DNA of 64,000 nt. It comes from Bradyrhizobium sp. CCGUVB1N3. Its GTDB lineage: Bacteria > Pseudomonadota > Alphaproteobacteria > Rhizobiales > Xanthobacteraceae. The position numbers and the translations under genes were made by a program. The notes beneath the pieces were generated by a model. That model had not been told where the DNA came from. It worked only from the letters and a program-made list of their open reading frames with translations, and did not search any database. The stretch is taken from contig NZ_JANADR010000001.1 in the NCBI RefSeq assembly GCF_024199925.1, positions 1,984,001 to 2,048,000 on the forward strand, read 5' to 3'. Positions within the stretch are counted from its first letter, which is position 1; the number at the start of each line of letters is the position of its first letter. Below, piece by piece: positions 18,705-27,025 of the stretch.

Positions 18705-18720
18705 GGGTGGTGCGCTCGGA
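18705..18720 (+). repeat. 16-base direct repeat at tRNA-Leu 3' end, right copy
   Basis: Same 16 bases as 8825-8840 and in the same orientation. Positions 18708-18720 are the terminal CCA, discriminator and 3' acceptor-strand bases of tRNA-Leu on the minus strand. It would be the intact attachment side if the cassette was integrated here. Confidence 0.35.
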
Positions 18721-18792
18721 GGGACTCGAACCCCCACGGTGTTACCCACTGCCACCTCAAGGCAGCGCGTCTACCAGTTCCGCCACGAGCGC
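18708..18792 (-). tRNA. tRNA-Leu (anticodon GAG)
   Basis: An 85-base tRNA read on the minus strand. The acceptor stem pairs GCGCTCG (5' end at 18792) with CGAGCGC, followed by the encoded ACCA ending at 18708. The anticodon arm is CTGCC-TTGAGGT-GGCAG with anticodon GAG, decoding CUC/CUU. A long variable arm (class II) and GGTTCGAGTCC in the T arm confirm Leu identity. CCA is encoded. It is an isolated gene between the cassette and the SpoA-like gene. Confidence 0.97.
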
Positions 18793-18925
18793 TTTAAGAA
18801 ACCGGCTTGGGCTCGCGCCGGCCGGATCAACCGGCGCCGATCTAACAAATCCATCAGGGGGGTACAAGCCTGCTGAGGCTGCAAATTCCACAAGCTTCTG
18901 AGGAAAGTTTCGCCCCTGCCCGTCC

Positions 18926-19168
18926 CTAGCGGGTCCCGGGCGAGCGCGGCAGCATCTGCTTGACTTCGACCGCGATCCGATTGCGGTCGACCAGCACGAC
19001 GCCGCTGGCGACGGGCAGATTATTTGCCAAAACCTTGACCTCGTCGGCCTCGGTTGCGTCCAGTTCGATGATGGCGCCGCGGGAAAGACGTAATACTTGA
19101 TGGACCGGCATGGTGGTCGTCCCGAGGACGACCATGAGATCCACGGTGACTTTGTCGAGAGTGGGCAC
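18926..19168 (-). CDS. Stand-alone SpoA (FliN-like) domain protein
   Basis: Only 80 residues, corresponding to the FliN/YscQ C-terminal SpoA domain: TVDLMVVLGTTTMPVHQVLRLSRGAIIELDA, then ANNLPVASGVVLVDRNRIAVEVKQML. Full FliN is usually 100-140 residues with an N-terminal extension, and it works in the flagellar C-ring or type III sorting platform. No flagellar or secretion gene is nearby. It might be a modular partner for another SpoA protein encoded elsewhere. Domain identity is clear; the role is open. Confidence 0.8.
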   Translation of the reverse strand: MPTLDKVTVDLMVVLGTTTMPVHQVLRLSRGAIIELDATEADEVKVLANNLPVASGVVLVDRNRIAVEVKQMLPRSPGTR

Positions 19169-19235
19169 GTCAGCACCGCCGCAACTGGAGACTCTGCATT
19201 TGCGCCTGTGATGATCACCACGTTATGGTTAGCTA

Positions 19236-19973
19236 ATGGTTAATAGCCCCGAAAATCAGCGCCAAGACCTCGATTTGACACCGTTTTCCGCCTCCTCGGG
19301 CCAGCCCGTGGAGTGGCGGATCTCGGACGCCCCGGTGTCCTATCCCGAAGCCGTCGCCGCCATGGAGGCACGGGTTGCGGCGATTGCCGCGGGCGAAGCG
19401 CCGGAACTGGTGTGGCTGCTCGAGCACCCCCCGCTTTACACCTCTGGCACCTCCGCCAAGGCGTCCGACCTGCTCGATCCGCGCTTTCCCACCTTTGCCG
19501 CGGGGCGCGGCGGGCAACTGACCTATCACGGGCCCGGCCAGCGGGTGACCTATGTGATGCTCGACCTCAAGCGACGACGGCCGGACGTACGGGCCTATGT
19601 TGCGAGCCTGGAGGAATGGATTTTACGCACGCTCGATGCCTTCAACGTCCGCGGCGAGCGGCGCGAGGACCGGGTCGGCGTCTGGGTGAAACGGCCGGAC
19701 AAGGGGCCCGGTCATGAGGACAAGATCGCCGCGATCGGCGTGCGACTGAAGCGCTGGGTGTCGTTCCACGGCATCGCCATCAACGTCGAGCCGGACCTGT
19801 CGCATTTTTTGGGGATCGTGCCCTGCGGCGTCGCCGATCCCCGCTATGGCGTCACCTCGCTGGTCGACCTCGGCCACCTCGTCACGATGGCCGATGTCGA
19901 CGTCGCGCTGCGGCGGGCTTTTGAGGAGCTGTTCGGCCCGACCAAAGCAGTGCTTCCGGAGGCCGTGATTTAG
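19236..19973 (+). CDS. lipB: Octanoyltransferase LipB
   Basis: Enzyme of 245 residues that moves octanoyl from acyl carrier protein to lipoyl domains of pyruvate and 2-oxoglutarate dehydrogenases, the first step of lipoate synthesis in the cytoplasm. Seen: the substrate-pocket motif [12 protein letters not shown] (91-102), the catalytic lysine K163 in KIAAIGVR and the catalytic cysteine C197 in VPCGVAD. The length is ordinary for the family. The gene ends overlapping the convergent tautomerase stop by four bases (19970-19973). lipA is not in the window. Confidence 0.95.
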   Translation: MVNSPENQRQDLDLTPFSASSGQPVEWRISDAPVSYPEAVAAMEARVAAIAAGEAPELVWLLEHPPLYTSGTSAKASDLLDPRFPTFAAGRGGQLTYHGPGQRVTYVMLDLKRRRPDVRAYVASLEEWILRTLDAFNVRGERREDRVGVWVKRPDKGPGHEDKIAAIGVRLKRWVSFHGIAINVEPDLSHFLGIVPCGVADPRYGVTSLVDLGHLVTMADVDVALRRAFEELFGPTKAVLPEAVI

Positions 19974-20398
19974 GCGGCGGCGCGGTCCGGCGCGACTTCG
20001 AGCTTGCCGGCGATGTAGCGGCGCTCCTGGGTGAGGCCGCCAAAGCCGTAGGCATCGCCCCTCACCTCGTCGACATGCAGATAGGTCTCATGATGCAGGG
20101 GCCCGAGAATCTCGGCCATGCGCTTGAACATCGCGGCGAGATAGGCGGCCTTCTCGTCCTTGGTGTTGGTCCCCTCGGAAACATGGATGTCGATCCAGTA
20201 GCTCGCGAGCTTCTGCTCGGCGAGCGACTTGCCGCCGGCGAACCAGTCGTTGGCGTCGACCGATTTCACGATGATGGCGGTGACCGTGGGATCCTTGTGC
20301 AGGATCTTTGCGGTGAGCTCGGACACGGTGCTCGCGATGTCGGCCTTGAGCGACGGCGACTGGCGGGAGGTCGAATAAGACACAGTAATCAGGGGCAT
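19970..20398 (-). CDS. Tautomerase (4-oxalocrotonate tautomerase/MIF superfamily)
   Basis: Protein of 142 residues beginning M-P, so Pro2 becomes the N-terminal catalytic proline of the tautomerase superfamily after Met removal. The length is about twice that of a 4-oxalocrotonate tautomerase subunit, consistent with a fused or cis-CaaD/MSAD-like member. The reaction class is keto-enol tautomerisation or hydrolytic dehalogenation of a 2-keto acid; the substrate is unknown. It is divergent from a LysR gene across 116 bases, a classical regulator-target arrangement. Confidence 0.75.
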   Translation of the reverse strand: MPLITVSYSTSRQSPSLKADIASTVSELTAKILHKDPTVTAIIVKSVDANDWFAGGKSLAEQKLASYWIDIHVSEGTNTKDEKAAYLAAMFKRMAEILGPLHHETYLHVDEVRGDAYGFGGLTQERRYIAGKLEVAPDRAAA

Positions 20399-20480
20399 GG
20401 TGGTTCTCCTTGGAAAGCTTCGGCGCAGCTACTGCGCGGCGTCCAAGGAAAACTAGACCCGGCCGCATCATTTTGGTATC

Positions 20481-20508
20481 TTATCTTTGTTGATATCAGT
20501 GATAACAA
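20481..20508. promoter_or_regulatory. Candidate LysR operator between tautomerase and LysR
   Basis: Within the 116-base divergent gap, TTATC (20481-20485) is mirrored by GATAA (20501-20505), and TTGTT (20487-20491) by AACAA (20504-20508). Partly palindromic T-N11-A-like sites are typical for LysR regulators. The site is only 7-34 bases upstream of the LysR start, suiting autoregulation. Confidence 0.35.
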
Positions 20509-20514
20509 TTTGCA

Positions 20515-21369
20515 ATGACAGCAACGCTCGACATCGCCACGGTGCAGGCCTTCCTGCTGGTCGCCGACCTCCAGAGTTTTACGCGCGCGGCTGAGGCGCT
20601 CGGAACAACGCAGGCGGCGGTGAGCCTCAAGCTTCAGCGCCTTGAAACGCTGCTTGGAAAGCGCCTCGTCGAGCGCTCGCCGCGCGCGGTGAAGCTGACC
20701 GCCGAGGGCGTTGCGTTCCTGCCGCGAGCGCGGGCGCTGATGGACGCCCATGACCGCGCGCTGTCGGGCGAGGCGGAGACGGCGCAACTGTTGTCGCTTG
20801 GCATCTCCGACCATGCGGGCGGCTCCGAGCTCGTGCCGCTACTGGAGCGGTTGCATGCAATGTCCTCGACGCTCGCCCTTGCCGTCACCATCGGCTTCTC
20901 GCGCGAGATGCTGGACGCTTACGACGCGGGCCGGGTCGATGCGGTGATCGTCCGTCAGGAAGGCAGCCGGCGCGGCGGCGAAAAGCTCGTCGAGGACACA
21001 TTCGGCTGGTTCGCGTCAAAGCGCTTCACCCTGCCGACAGGCGACGCATTGCCGCTCGCAACCCTGGCACCGCCCTGCGGCGTGCGCGCCATCGCGGTGC
21101 GCGCACTGGACAAGGCCGGCATCCCCTGGCGCGAGCGCTTCCTCGGCGGTGGCGTCACCGCGGTCGTCGCCGCTGCGCTTGCCGGCCTCGCCGTCGCGCC
21201 GCTGGCACGGCGGATCGCGCCGCCCGGACTCGTCGATATCGGCCCGGTCCACAAGCTGCCGCCGCTCGGCACCTCAAAGGTGATGCTGCACTCGAAGGTC
21301 AGCGATCCCACAAGCCTCGCCGCGCTGCGCACGGTGGCGGCGACATTCCGGAGCGTGGCAGGCGCGTAG
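20515..21369 (+). CDS. LysR-family regulator
   Basis: Protein of 284 residues with an N-terminal LysR winged helix-turn-helix (about 7-66: VQAFLLVADLQSFTRAAEALGTTQAAVSLKLQRLE) and a C-terminal inducer-binding domain. It is divergent from the tautomerase gene and likely controls it. The ligand domain is somewhat short for the family (typical total length is about 300). Confidence 0.9.
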   Translation: MTATLDIATVQAFLLVADLQSFTRAAEALGTTQAAVSLKLQRLETLLGKRLVERSPRAVKLTAEGVAFLPRARALMDAHDRALSGEAETAQLLSLGISDHAGGSELVPLLERLHAMSSTLALAVTIGFSREMLDAYDAGRVDAVIVRQEGSRRGGEKLVEDTFGWFASKRFTLPTGDALPLATLAPPCGVRAIAVRALDKAGIPWRERFLGGGVTAVVAAALAGLAVAPLARRIAPPGLVDIGPVHKLPPLGTSKVMLHSKVSDPTSLAALRTVAATFRSVAGA

Positions 21370-21372
21370 ACC

Positions 21373-22802
21373 TCACAAGATCGCATCAAACGCGCTGCGC
21401 AGCGTCTCGTGCCTGAAGACGAAGCCGCGGCTCAGCGCCTTGTTCGGCAGCACGCGCTGGCCGCCGAGCAGAAGCTCCTCGGCGAAGCCGCCGCCGATCC
21501 GGCGCAGCAGGCCGCCAGGAATGCGAAACACCGCGGGCCGGTGCAGGCGGCGGGCGAGCTCATCAGTGAACTTTGCATTGGTGACCGGGATCGGCGCGGT
21601 CGCGTTGATAGGGCCGGCGAGATCGGGTGTCGCGACGACATAGGCGATCAGGCGGATGAGATCGTCGCGCTCGATCCAGGACATCCACTGCCGGCCCGTC
21701 CCGAGCGGGCCGCCGAGGCCAAACTCGAACGGCGTCAGCATGCGCGTGATGAAGCCGGTGCCGAGCACGAGGCCAATGCGCAGGTAAATCACGCGAACGC
21801 CGAACTCCTCTGCCGGCCGCGCTGCCTTCTCCCAGGCATCGCACAACTCATGGCTGAAGCAGGCGTGCGACTTCGCCGATTCTGTCAGCACCTGGTCGGC
21901 CCACAGCCCGTACCAGCCGATCGCGGAGCCACTGACCAGCACGGCCGGCTTGCGCACCAACCGCGCGATCAGCTTCACGACCTCACCGGTCATGTCGATC
22001 CGCGACTTGAGAATCTTTGTACGCTTCTCCTCGGTCCACAGCCCGTTGCCAATCGGCTCGCCGGCAAGATTGACGATAGCGTCAATGCCCATGTCCGAGG
22101 AAATCTGATCGAGGCTCGTGATCAGCGTCACCGGCGGCGGCAACATCTGAGCCTTCGCCGGATCGCGGATGAGCGCGACGACCTGATGCCCCGCCTCGGC
22201 CAGGCTTGCCGCGAGCCAGCTGCCGATGAATCCGGTGGCGCCCGTGATCAACACGGTCTGGCAGCCGGCGAGTTTGTCAACGAGGTCACGCGCGGGGGCG
22301 CTGGTCATACGCGCGAGCCGCCTCGTCACGGCAAAGTCGCGCAGGCCGCACAGCGCCGCGCCAACCGCGCAGGCGGTCGCGGCAATGCTGAGGAGACCGT
22401 GATAGACGACCGTCGCGCCGAGCGGCTGCATGGCCCAGCCGATCAGGACCGGCAGCAGCAGCACCAGGATGGCGCCGTAGTTGATCGCCAGCAGCGTGTG
22501 GTTGATGCGCTCGCTCGGCGGCAGCTTGCGACTCAGATCCTCCTCGCGAAATCCATCAGCGTGATGACGATCTCGGCGATAAGCACCGCGACGATGAGAA
22601 CGGCAAGCAGCCCATGCACCTCGAGCCAGCCGAGCAACAGGAACAGCAGCGCATAGAGCATGTTGCGCACCGCGTGGAGTTTCAGCTCGAAACGCTGTGA
22701 CGGCCGCCAGGCAAGGCGTTCTGTGAATTCGTGATGATAGAAGGTATCGAACACCCCCATCACGATCTGGAGGCCAATGAGGGTCCACAACAGCGATGTC
22801 AT
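21373..22802 (-). pseudogene. TIGR01777-type NAD epimerase with N-terminal membrane domain, frameshifted
   Basis: Two frames make one gene. From 22802 the first reads MTSLLWTLIGLQIVMGVFDTF and several membrane helices up to ITLMDF, then stops at 22533. The second supplies EEDLSRKLPPSERINHTLLAINYG, another two helices, and a full epimerase domain (TVLITGATGFIGSWLAASLAEAGH, INLAGEPI-type motif, SGSAIGWYG) to 21373. Adding one base in ttcg-cgag near 22545-22548 restores DFVEED and a protein of about 476 residues. The start overlaps the DUF4166 stop by four bases, so they are one operon. Homologues combine a small membrane module with an NAD-dependent sugar-nucleotide-type epimerase; the substrate is unknown. 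Confidence 0.8.
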
Positions 22803-23464
22803 GACACGGCCTCCCTGAACACGGCAGACTGGTGGATCAGCGCGCCGTAACGCGGGTGAGTGACGTCGAGGGTGAAACGGAAGGCGCCCTCGCTGAGATC
22901 GCGGTGCGTCACCGTGAGATCGCCGGGCGTCAGCCATTTCGGCAGCGGCAGCCAGAGCCGGCCGATCTGGAGTCCGTAGCCGGCACTGCGAAACTCAAGC
23001 ACCTCGTCCACGACCGCGATGCGCAGCGCCATCGACACGCCGAAGCCGACATATTCCTCCAGCCCGGTCGGCCCCTCAAACCGCTTAGCGGAGTGGATGA
23101 CCTGCGGAAATCCATCCCTGCGCGCACAGATGCGCGTCCAGGTCTGGCCGGCGCTCTTCGCGTCCTCGGTGACGGTGACGATCATGGGTACGCCGATGTC
23201 GCGGCCGGTCGGCAACGGCCCGCCGATCAGGCGCGCGGCCTGCGCGAACCACCAGCCGAGATCGCTGAAGCTGACCTCGTCGACGACGCCGACATAGACG
23301 ACGCTGTCGCCGTCGCGTACGCGCTTGGAAAACCTCCGCCAGGTCGCAAGCGGCAGGCGCCCCCAATCCTCATCCGGCAACAGCGCACGGAAGCGGCGAT
23401 CATCGAGGAATTTGGTGTGAGCGGGGAAGGACGCGTGAGAGCCTGGTAATCTTGCCGACGTCAT
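22799..23464 (-). CDS. DUF4166 domain protein
   Basis: Protein of 221 residues of uncharacterised DUF4166 type. These are often fused to or next to saccharopine-dehydrogenase-like or epimerase proteins. No signal peptide or membrane segment is seen; it is rich in aromatic beta-strand patterns (GYGLQIGRLWLPLPKWL) suggesting a beta-rich fold. It sits between the GbsR regulator and the membrane-epimerase gene, overlapping the latter by four bases (ATGA). Confidence 0.78.
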   Translation of the reverse strand: MTSARLPGSHASFPAHTKFLDDRRFRALLPDEDWGRLPLATWRRFSKRVRDGDSVVYVGVVDEVSFSDLGWWFAQAARLIGGPLPTGRDIGVPMIVTVTEDAKSAGQTWTRICARRDGFPQVIHSAKRFEGPTGLEEYVGFGVSMALRIAVVDEVLEFRSAGYGLQIGRLWLPLPKWLTPGDLTVTHRDLSEGAFRFTLDVTHPRYGALIHQSAVFREAVS

Positions 23465-23480
23465 CGCAACCCCCCTCGCG

Positions 23481-24038
23481 CTATTTGGCTTTGCCCAGCG
23501 GCAGCAGATTTGCGATCTTCTCGCCGAGCTTCATCAACGCGATCAGCCGCGGCCGCGGCACTCTGAGCATCTGCATGAACCAGTGGTCCGCGAGCTCGGT
23601 AAAGGCGAGCATCTCCTTCAGCCGCTTGGCTGCGACCGGACTGATCGTCGGATCGTCGGTGGCATCGGAGACGCAGGCCCGCAGGGCCGCAACCGCAGGA
23701 TCGATCTCCCGCTCCTTGCGCCGTGCCGCGATCCGCGCCGCCACCTCCCAGATGTCGGTCTCCGCCTCGAAATGATCGCGGCGGTCGCCGAGGATCGGCA
23801 CGCGCCGGATCAAATTCCAGGCCAGAAGCTCCTTGATCGAGTTGGAGACGTTGGACCGCGCCATGCCGAGCGTCTCGGCGATGTCCTCCGCCGTCATTGG
23901 CGCTTCCGCGAGATAGAGCAGCCCATGGATCTGGCTGACCGAGCGGTTGACGCCCCACTCGTCTCCCATGTCGCCCCAGTGCAGGATGAAGCGCTCGACG
24001 GCGGCAGGCAGTTTCTTCTTACCGGTTGTTTCTGTCAT
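23481..24038 (-). CDS. GbsR/MarR-family transcriptional regulator
   Basis: Protein of 185 residues with the GbsR-type opening (FILHWGDMGDEWGVNRSVSQIHGLLYL) and a winged helix-turn-helix (TAEDIAETLGMARSNVSNSIKELLAWNLI, about 49-77), followed by a helical dimerisation tail. It is first in the minus-strand operon with the DUF4166 and epimerase genes (16 bases to the next start). An inverted repeat overlapping its own start codon suggests negative autoregulation of all three. Confidence 0.88.
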   Translation of the reverse strand: MTETTGKKKLPAAVERFILHWGDMGDEWGVNRSVSQIHGLLYLAEAPMTAEDIAETLGMARSNVSNSIKELLAWNLIRRVPILGDRRDHFEAETDIWEVAARIAARRKEREIDPAVAALRACVSDATDDPTISPVAAKRLKEMLAFTELADHWFMQMLRVPRPRLIALMKLGEKIANLLPLGKAK

Positions 24039-24046
24039 AACAGAAA
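24029..24046. promoter_or_regulatory. Palindromic operator over the GbsR start codon
   Basis: TTTCTGT (24029-24035) and ACAGAAA (24040-24046) form a perfect 7-base inverted repeat with a 4-base centre that contains the GbsR start codon. Repressor binding there would block initiation directly. Confidence 0.5.
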
Positions 24047-24140
24047 TATCTGACGATATCGATTTCCCGTCAAGGGGAGCAGGCGGGATTTAATCCTGCA
24101 TACCGTTCCCGGCATTTGCCTAAAAACACCTCAGCCTCCC

Positions 24141-24165
24141 GGAACAATGTCTGCATTGAGGCGTT
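24141..24165 (+). promoter_or_regulatory. EcfG-type (general stress) promoter
   Basis: GGAAC at 24141-24145 and CGTT at 24162-24165, separated by 16 bases, match the alphaproteobacterial EcfG sigma-factor consensus exactly. It lies 27 bases upstream of the hybrid kinase start at 24193. Confidence 0.65.
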
Positions 24166-24192
24166 TGCCCGGGTCGAGGCTGGGGCCCAGAA

Positions 24193-25710
24193 ATGGCGCA
24201 AAAGTACAGACAACAGCGAGACTTGTTCGATAGCGAACGCAGTTTCAGGCTGTTGGTCGAGGGGGTTGCGGACTACGCCCTCTATATGCTCGATCCCACC
24301 GGGATCATCACGAGCTGGAACATCGGCGGTCAGCGCATCAAGGGCTATTTGCCCGAGGAGATCGTCGGCCAGCACTTCTCGCGCTTCTATACCGAAATCG
24401 ACCGCGCCAACGGCAAGCCCGCGCGCGCGCTCAGAATCGCACGAGAACAGGGGCGCTACGAGGAAGAAGGCTGGCGCGTCCGCAAGGACGGCACTTTCTT
24501 CTGGGCCAGCGTCGTGATCGATCCGATCTACGAGAATGGCGAGCTCGTCGGCTTTGCCAAGATCACCCGCGACATCACCGAGCGCCGCAACGCCGAGCTC
24601 AAGCTCGAGGCGATGCAGAAGCAACTTGCGGAGTCCCAGAAGTTCGATGCGCTCGGCCAGCTCACCGGCGGCGTCGCGCACGACTTCAACAACCTGTTGA
24701 TGATCATCAGCGGCAGCCTTCACGTTCTCAAGCGGGTCGCCGAGCAGGACGCCAAGCTGGAGCGCGCGATTTCCGCGATCGATACGGCGACCAAGCGGGG
24801 CGCCGCGCTCACGGCCCAGCTGCTGACCTTTGCCCGGCGGCAGAGCGTCAATCCCCAGGCGATCCATTTCGGTGAGCGGATCAAGGCGATCCGCGAAGTT
24901 CTCCATGCCGGCGTCGGCAGCCCCGTGCGGCTCGCCTTCGACATCGACCGCGAGATCTGGCCGATCAGGGCCGACGTGTCCGAACTCGAGACGGCGCTGC
25001 TCAACCTCGTGATCAATGCGCGCGACGCGATGCCCGACGGCGGCACCGTGACGATCGGCGCCCGCAATGTGGTGCTGTCCGAACAGCTTTACGCCGGCGA
25101 GTTCGTGGCCATCAGCGTTGCCGACACCGGCCTCGGAATCCCCTCCGACGTGCTCGACAAGATCTTCGAGCCATTCTTCACGACCAAGCCAGTCGGCAAG
25201 GGCACCGGGCTCGGCCTGTCCCAGGTGCACGGCTTTGCCCATCAGGCCGGCGGCACCGTGAAAGTGGACAGCGAGCTCGGCAAGGGCACGGCATTCACAA
25301 TTCTCCTGCCGCGCGAGACGAGCGAACCACAGCGCGAAGCCGCAGCCGCGCCCTCGCGCGGCAGCGGAACCGTGCTGCTGGTCGAGGACAATCCGGACGT
25401 CGCGCTGGTCAGCACCACGCTGCTGGAGCAACTTGGCTATCAGGTACGCCGCGTGGCGGACGCCGAGGAGGCGCTGCGCGAGATCGAGCATGACGGCGTC
25501 GACTTCGTATTCTCCGACATCGTGATGCCCGGCAAGATGGACGGGCTCACCCTCGCCCATCGCCTGCGCCAGATCCGCCCCGGTCTGCCGATCCTGCTGG
25601 CGACCGGCTACAGCGATGCCGCTGCCGGCGTGCGCGGCGATTTCCCGATCCTGCGCAAGCCCTACGAGATCCACGAGCTCAGCGACGCCATCGCCAGGCT
25701 GCCGCGGTGA
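24193..25710 (+). CDS. PAS-histidine kinase-receiver hybrid sensor
   Basis: Soluble protein of 505 residues: a PAS domain (about 15-130), a HisKA dimerisation helix with phospho-accepting H163 in [11 protein letters not shown], an ATPase domain with N-box [10 protein letters not shown] (271-280) and G-boxes DTGLGI and GKGTGLGL, and a C-terminal receiver with D442 and K489. No membrane segment is seen, so it senses a cytoplasmic cue through PAS (ligand unknown). The C-terminal receiver implies a phosphorelay to a separate phosphotransfer protein or self-regulation. It is closely similar in kinase core to the protein at 30470-32989. Its promoter suggests membership of the general stress regulon. 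Confidence 0.92.
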   Translation: MAQKYRQQRDLFDSERSFRLLVEGVADYALYMLDPTGIITSWNIGGQRIKGYLPEEIVGQHFSRFYTEIDRANGKPARALRIAREQGRYEEEGWRVRKDGTFFWASVVIDPIYENGELVGFAKITRDITERRNAELKLEAMQKQLAESQKFDALGQLTGGVAHDFNNLLMIISGSLHVLKRVAEQDAKLERAISAIDTATKRGAALTAQLLTFARRQSVNPQAIHFGERIKAIREVLHAGVGSPVRLAFDIDREIWPIRADVSELETALLNLVINARDAMPDGGTVTIGARNVVLSEQLYAGEFVAISVADTGLGIPSDVLDKIFEPFFTTKPVGKGTGLGLSQVHGFAHQAGGTVKVDSELGKGTAFTILLPRETSEPQREAAAAPSRGSGTVLLVEDNPDVALVSTTLLEQLGYQVRRVADAEEALREIEHDGVDFVFSDIVMPGKMDGLTLAHRLRQIRPGLPILLATGYSDAAAGVRGDFPILRKPYEIHELSDAIARLPR

Positions 25711-25713
25711 AAT

Positions 25714-26013
25714 CTACACCGTCGGCAGGACCGAGAACGCCTCCCCTGCCCGCCGCAGGTTCAAATCGTCCTCGCCTGCGGTCTCGCTGGTGACGTTGTC
25801 GACGCGCGAGGACGGCGGACCATGCCGGCACAAGGCCACCATTTCGGCGACGCGGGTCGGCGCTCCCGCAAACAGCGCCTCCACGCTGCCGTCGCGCCGG
25901 TTGCGCACCCAGCCTTCCAGCCCGCTCGCGCTCGCCTGGTATTCGACCCAGGCACGATAGCCGACGCCCTGCACGCGGCCGCGGATCATGACCTGGAGGA
26001 TGGCTCGGCTCAT
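25714..26013 (-). CDS. acyP: Acylphosphatase
   Basis: Protein of 99 residues that hydrolyses carboxyl-phosphate bonds of acyl phosphates. The catalytic arginine R20 is in GRVQGVGYR and the catalytic asparagine N38 in [10 protein letters not shown]; both are intact and the length is standard. The start overlaps the stop of the upstream isocitrate-lyase-superfamily gene by four bases, so they are co-translated. It is convergent with the hybrid kinase, three bases apart. Confidence 0.93.
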   Translation of the reverse strand: MSRAILQVMIRGRVQGVGYRAWVEYQASASGLEGWVRNRRDGSVEALFAGAPTRVAEMVALCRHGPPSSRVDNVTSETAGEDDLNLRRAGEAFSVLPTV

Positions 26014-26876
26014 CTCTTCAACCCGAGGAAATCGGCACTGCGCGCCTTCACGTCGGCCTCGCGCATGATACGGCCGGTCAGCTCCGACGATGCGAGGCCT
26101 CTGAGGTCTTTCGGCGGCGTCCCCTCGCGCAGCGCCTTCAGCGTGTCGTAGACCGCCTGCGTTGCCACAGCGATCGGTGCGTGGCCTTGCAGCGCGATGC
26201 GCACGCGCTGACCGGCGAGATAGTCGAGCGCGTTCAGCTCGTCGGGCGCGCCGCCCAGCACGATCGGCAGACGCGTCGCCGCTGCGATCGCCTCAAGCTC
26301 GGCGCGCGACTTGATGCCGGTGAAGAACAAGGCATCGACGCCGGTTGCCTGATAGGCCTGCGCTCGCTTGATGGTGTCCTCGAGCGAGGTGACCGCGGCG
26401 GCGCCCGTGCGGCCCATGATGACCAGCGAGGGATCGCTGCGGCCATCAAGCGCCGCTTTCATTTTGCCGACGCCCTCTTCCAGCGAGATGAGCTGTGTCT
26501 TCGCCTCGGCAAAAGCCTGCGGGAGCAGCGTGTCCTCAATGGTGAGGCCGGCGCAGCCCGCGGCCTCCAGCTCCTGCACCGTGCGGCGGACGTTGAGCGC
26601 GTTGCCGTAGCCGTGATCGGCATCGACCAGCACCGGCAGCACGGAGGCCCGCGACATCCGCCGCATCTGCTCGGCAAGCTCCGTGAGCGTGATCAGCGCG
26701 ATGTCGGGATCGCCGAGCACCGCGAGCGAAGCCACCGAGCCGCCGAACATCCCGAGCGGAAAGCCGAGATCCTCGGCAATGCGGATCGAGATCGCGTCAT
26801 AGACCGAGCCGGGACGGATGCAGCCCTGACCGGTGAGGATCGATCGCAGTTTTTCGCGGCGTTGACGGAAGGCCAT
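26010..26876 (-). CDS. Isocitrate lyase/PEP mutase superfamily enzyme (oxaloacetate decarboxylase-like)
   Basis: TIM-barrel enzyme of 288 residues. Family features: [26 protein letters not shown], the metal-site [24 protein letters not shown], and VIMGRTGA in place of the usual ARTDA. It lacks the KKCGH catalytic cysteine of true isocitrate lyase, so it is more likely an oxaloacetate decarboxylase, a lyase for another 2-hydroxy diacid, or a related C-C/C-P enzyme. It forms a two-gene operon with acylphosphatase and is separated from pccA by a palindromic element. Confidence 0.8.
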   Translation of the reverse strand: MAFRQRREKLRSILTGQGCIRPGSVYDAISIRIAEDLGFPLGMFGGSVASLAVLGDPDIALITLTELAEQMRRMSRASVLPVLVDADHGYGNALNVRRTVQELEAAGCAGLTIEDTLLPQAFAEAKTQLISLEEGVGKMKAALDGRSDPSLVIMGRTGAAAVTSLEDTIKRAQAYQATGVDALFFTGIKSRAELEAIAAATRLPIVLGGAPDELNALDYLAGQRVRIALQGHAPIAVATQAVYDTLKALREGTPPKDLRGLASSELTGRIMREADVKARSADFLGLKR

Positions 26877-26895
26877 GGTTGCTTCGCTCCCAGTT

Positions 26896-26998
26896 CCTCG
26901 TCCTGAGGAGCGCGGAACGCGCGTCTCGAAGGACGAAGGCCCCGCTCTCGGCCTCGCCCTTCAAGACGCGCGCGAAGTGCGCGCTCCTCAGGGTGAGG
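26896..26998. repeat. Palindromic intergenic element (cctcgtcctgagg type)
   Basis: Outer arms CCTCGTCCTGAGGAGCGC (26896-26913) and GCGCTCCTCAGGGTGAGG (26981-26998) pair with few mismatches. Inner arms around gcgtctcgaagg (26921-26932) and ccttcaagacgcg (26958-26970) also pair. It is a long hairpin element of the dispersed kind found in Bradyrhizobium, placed between two same-strand genes. Confidence 0.75.
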
Positions 26999-27025
26999 GT
27001 CTACATTTAGAACTGCGCCGCCGCC

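Noticed and set aside
24070..25674. A 534-codon open frame antisense to the first hybrid kinase
   Set aside because: The sense strand has complete kinase and receiver motifs; the antisense frame has none.
26010..26876. Calling this gene isocitrate lyase (aceA)
   Set aside because: It is too short (288 residues) and lacks the KKCGH cysteine motif; only superfamily membership is justified.
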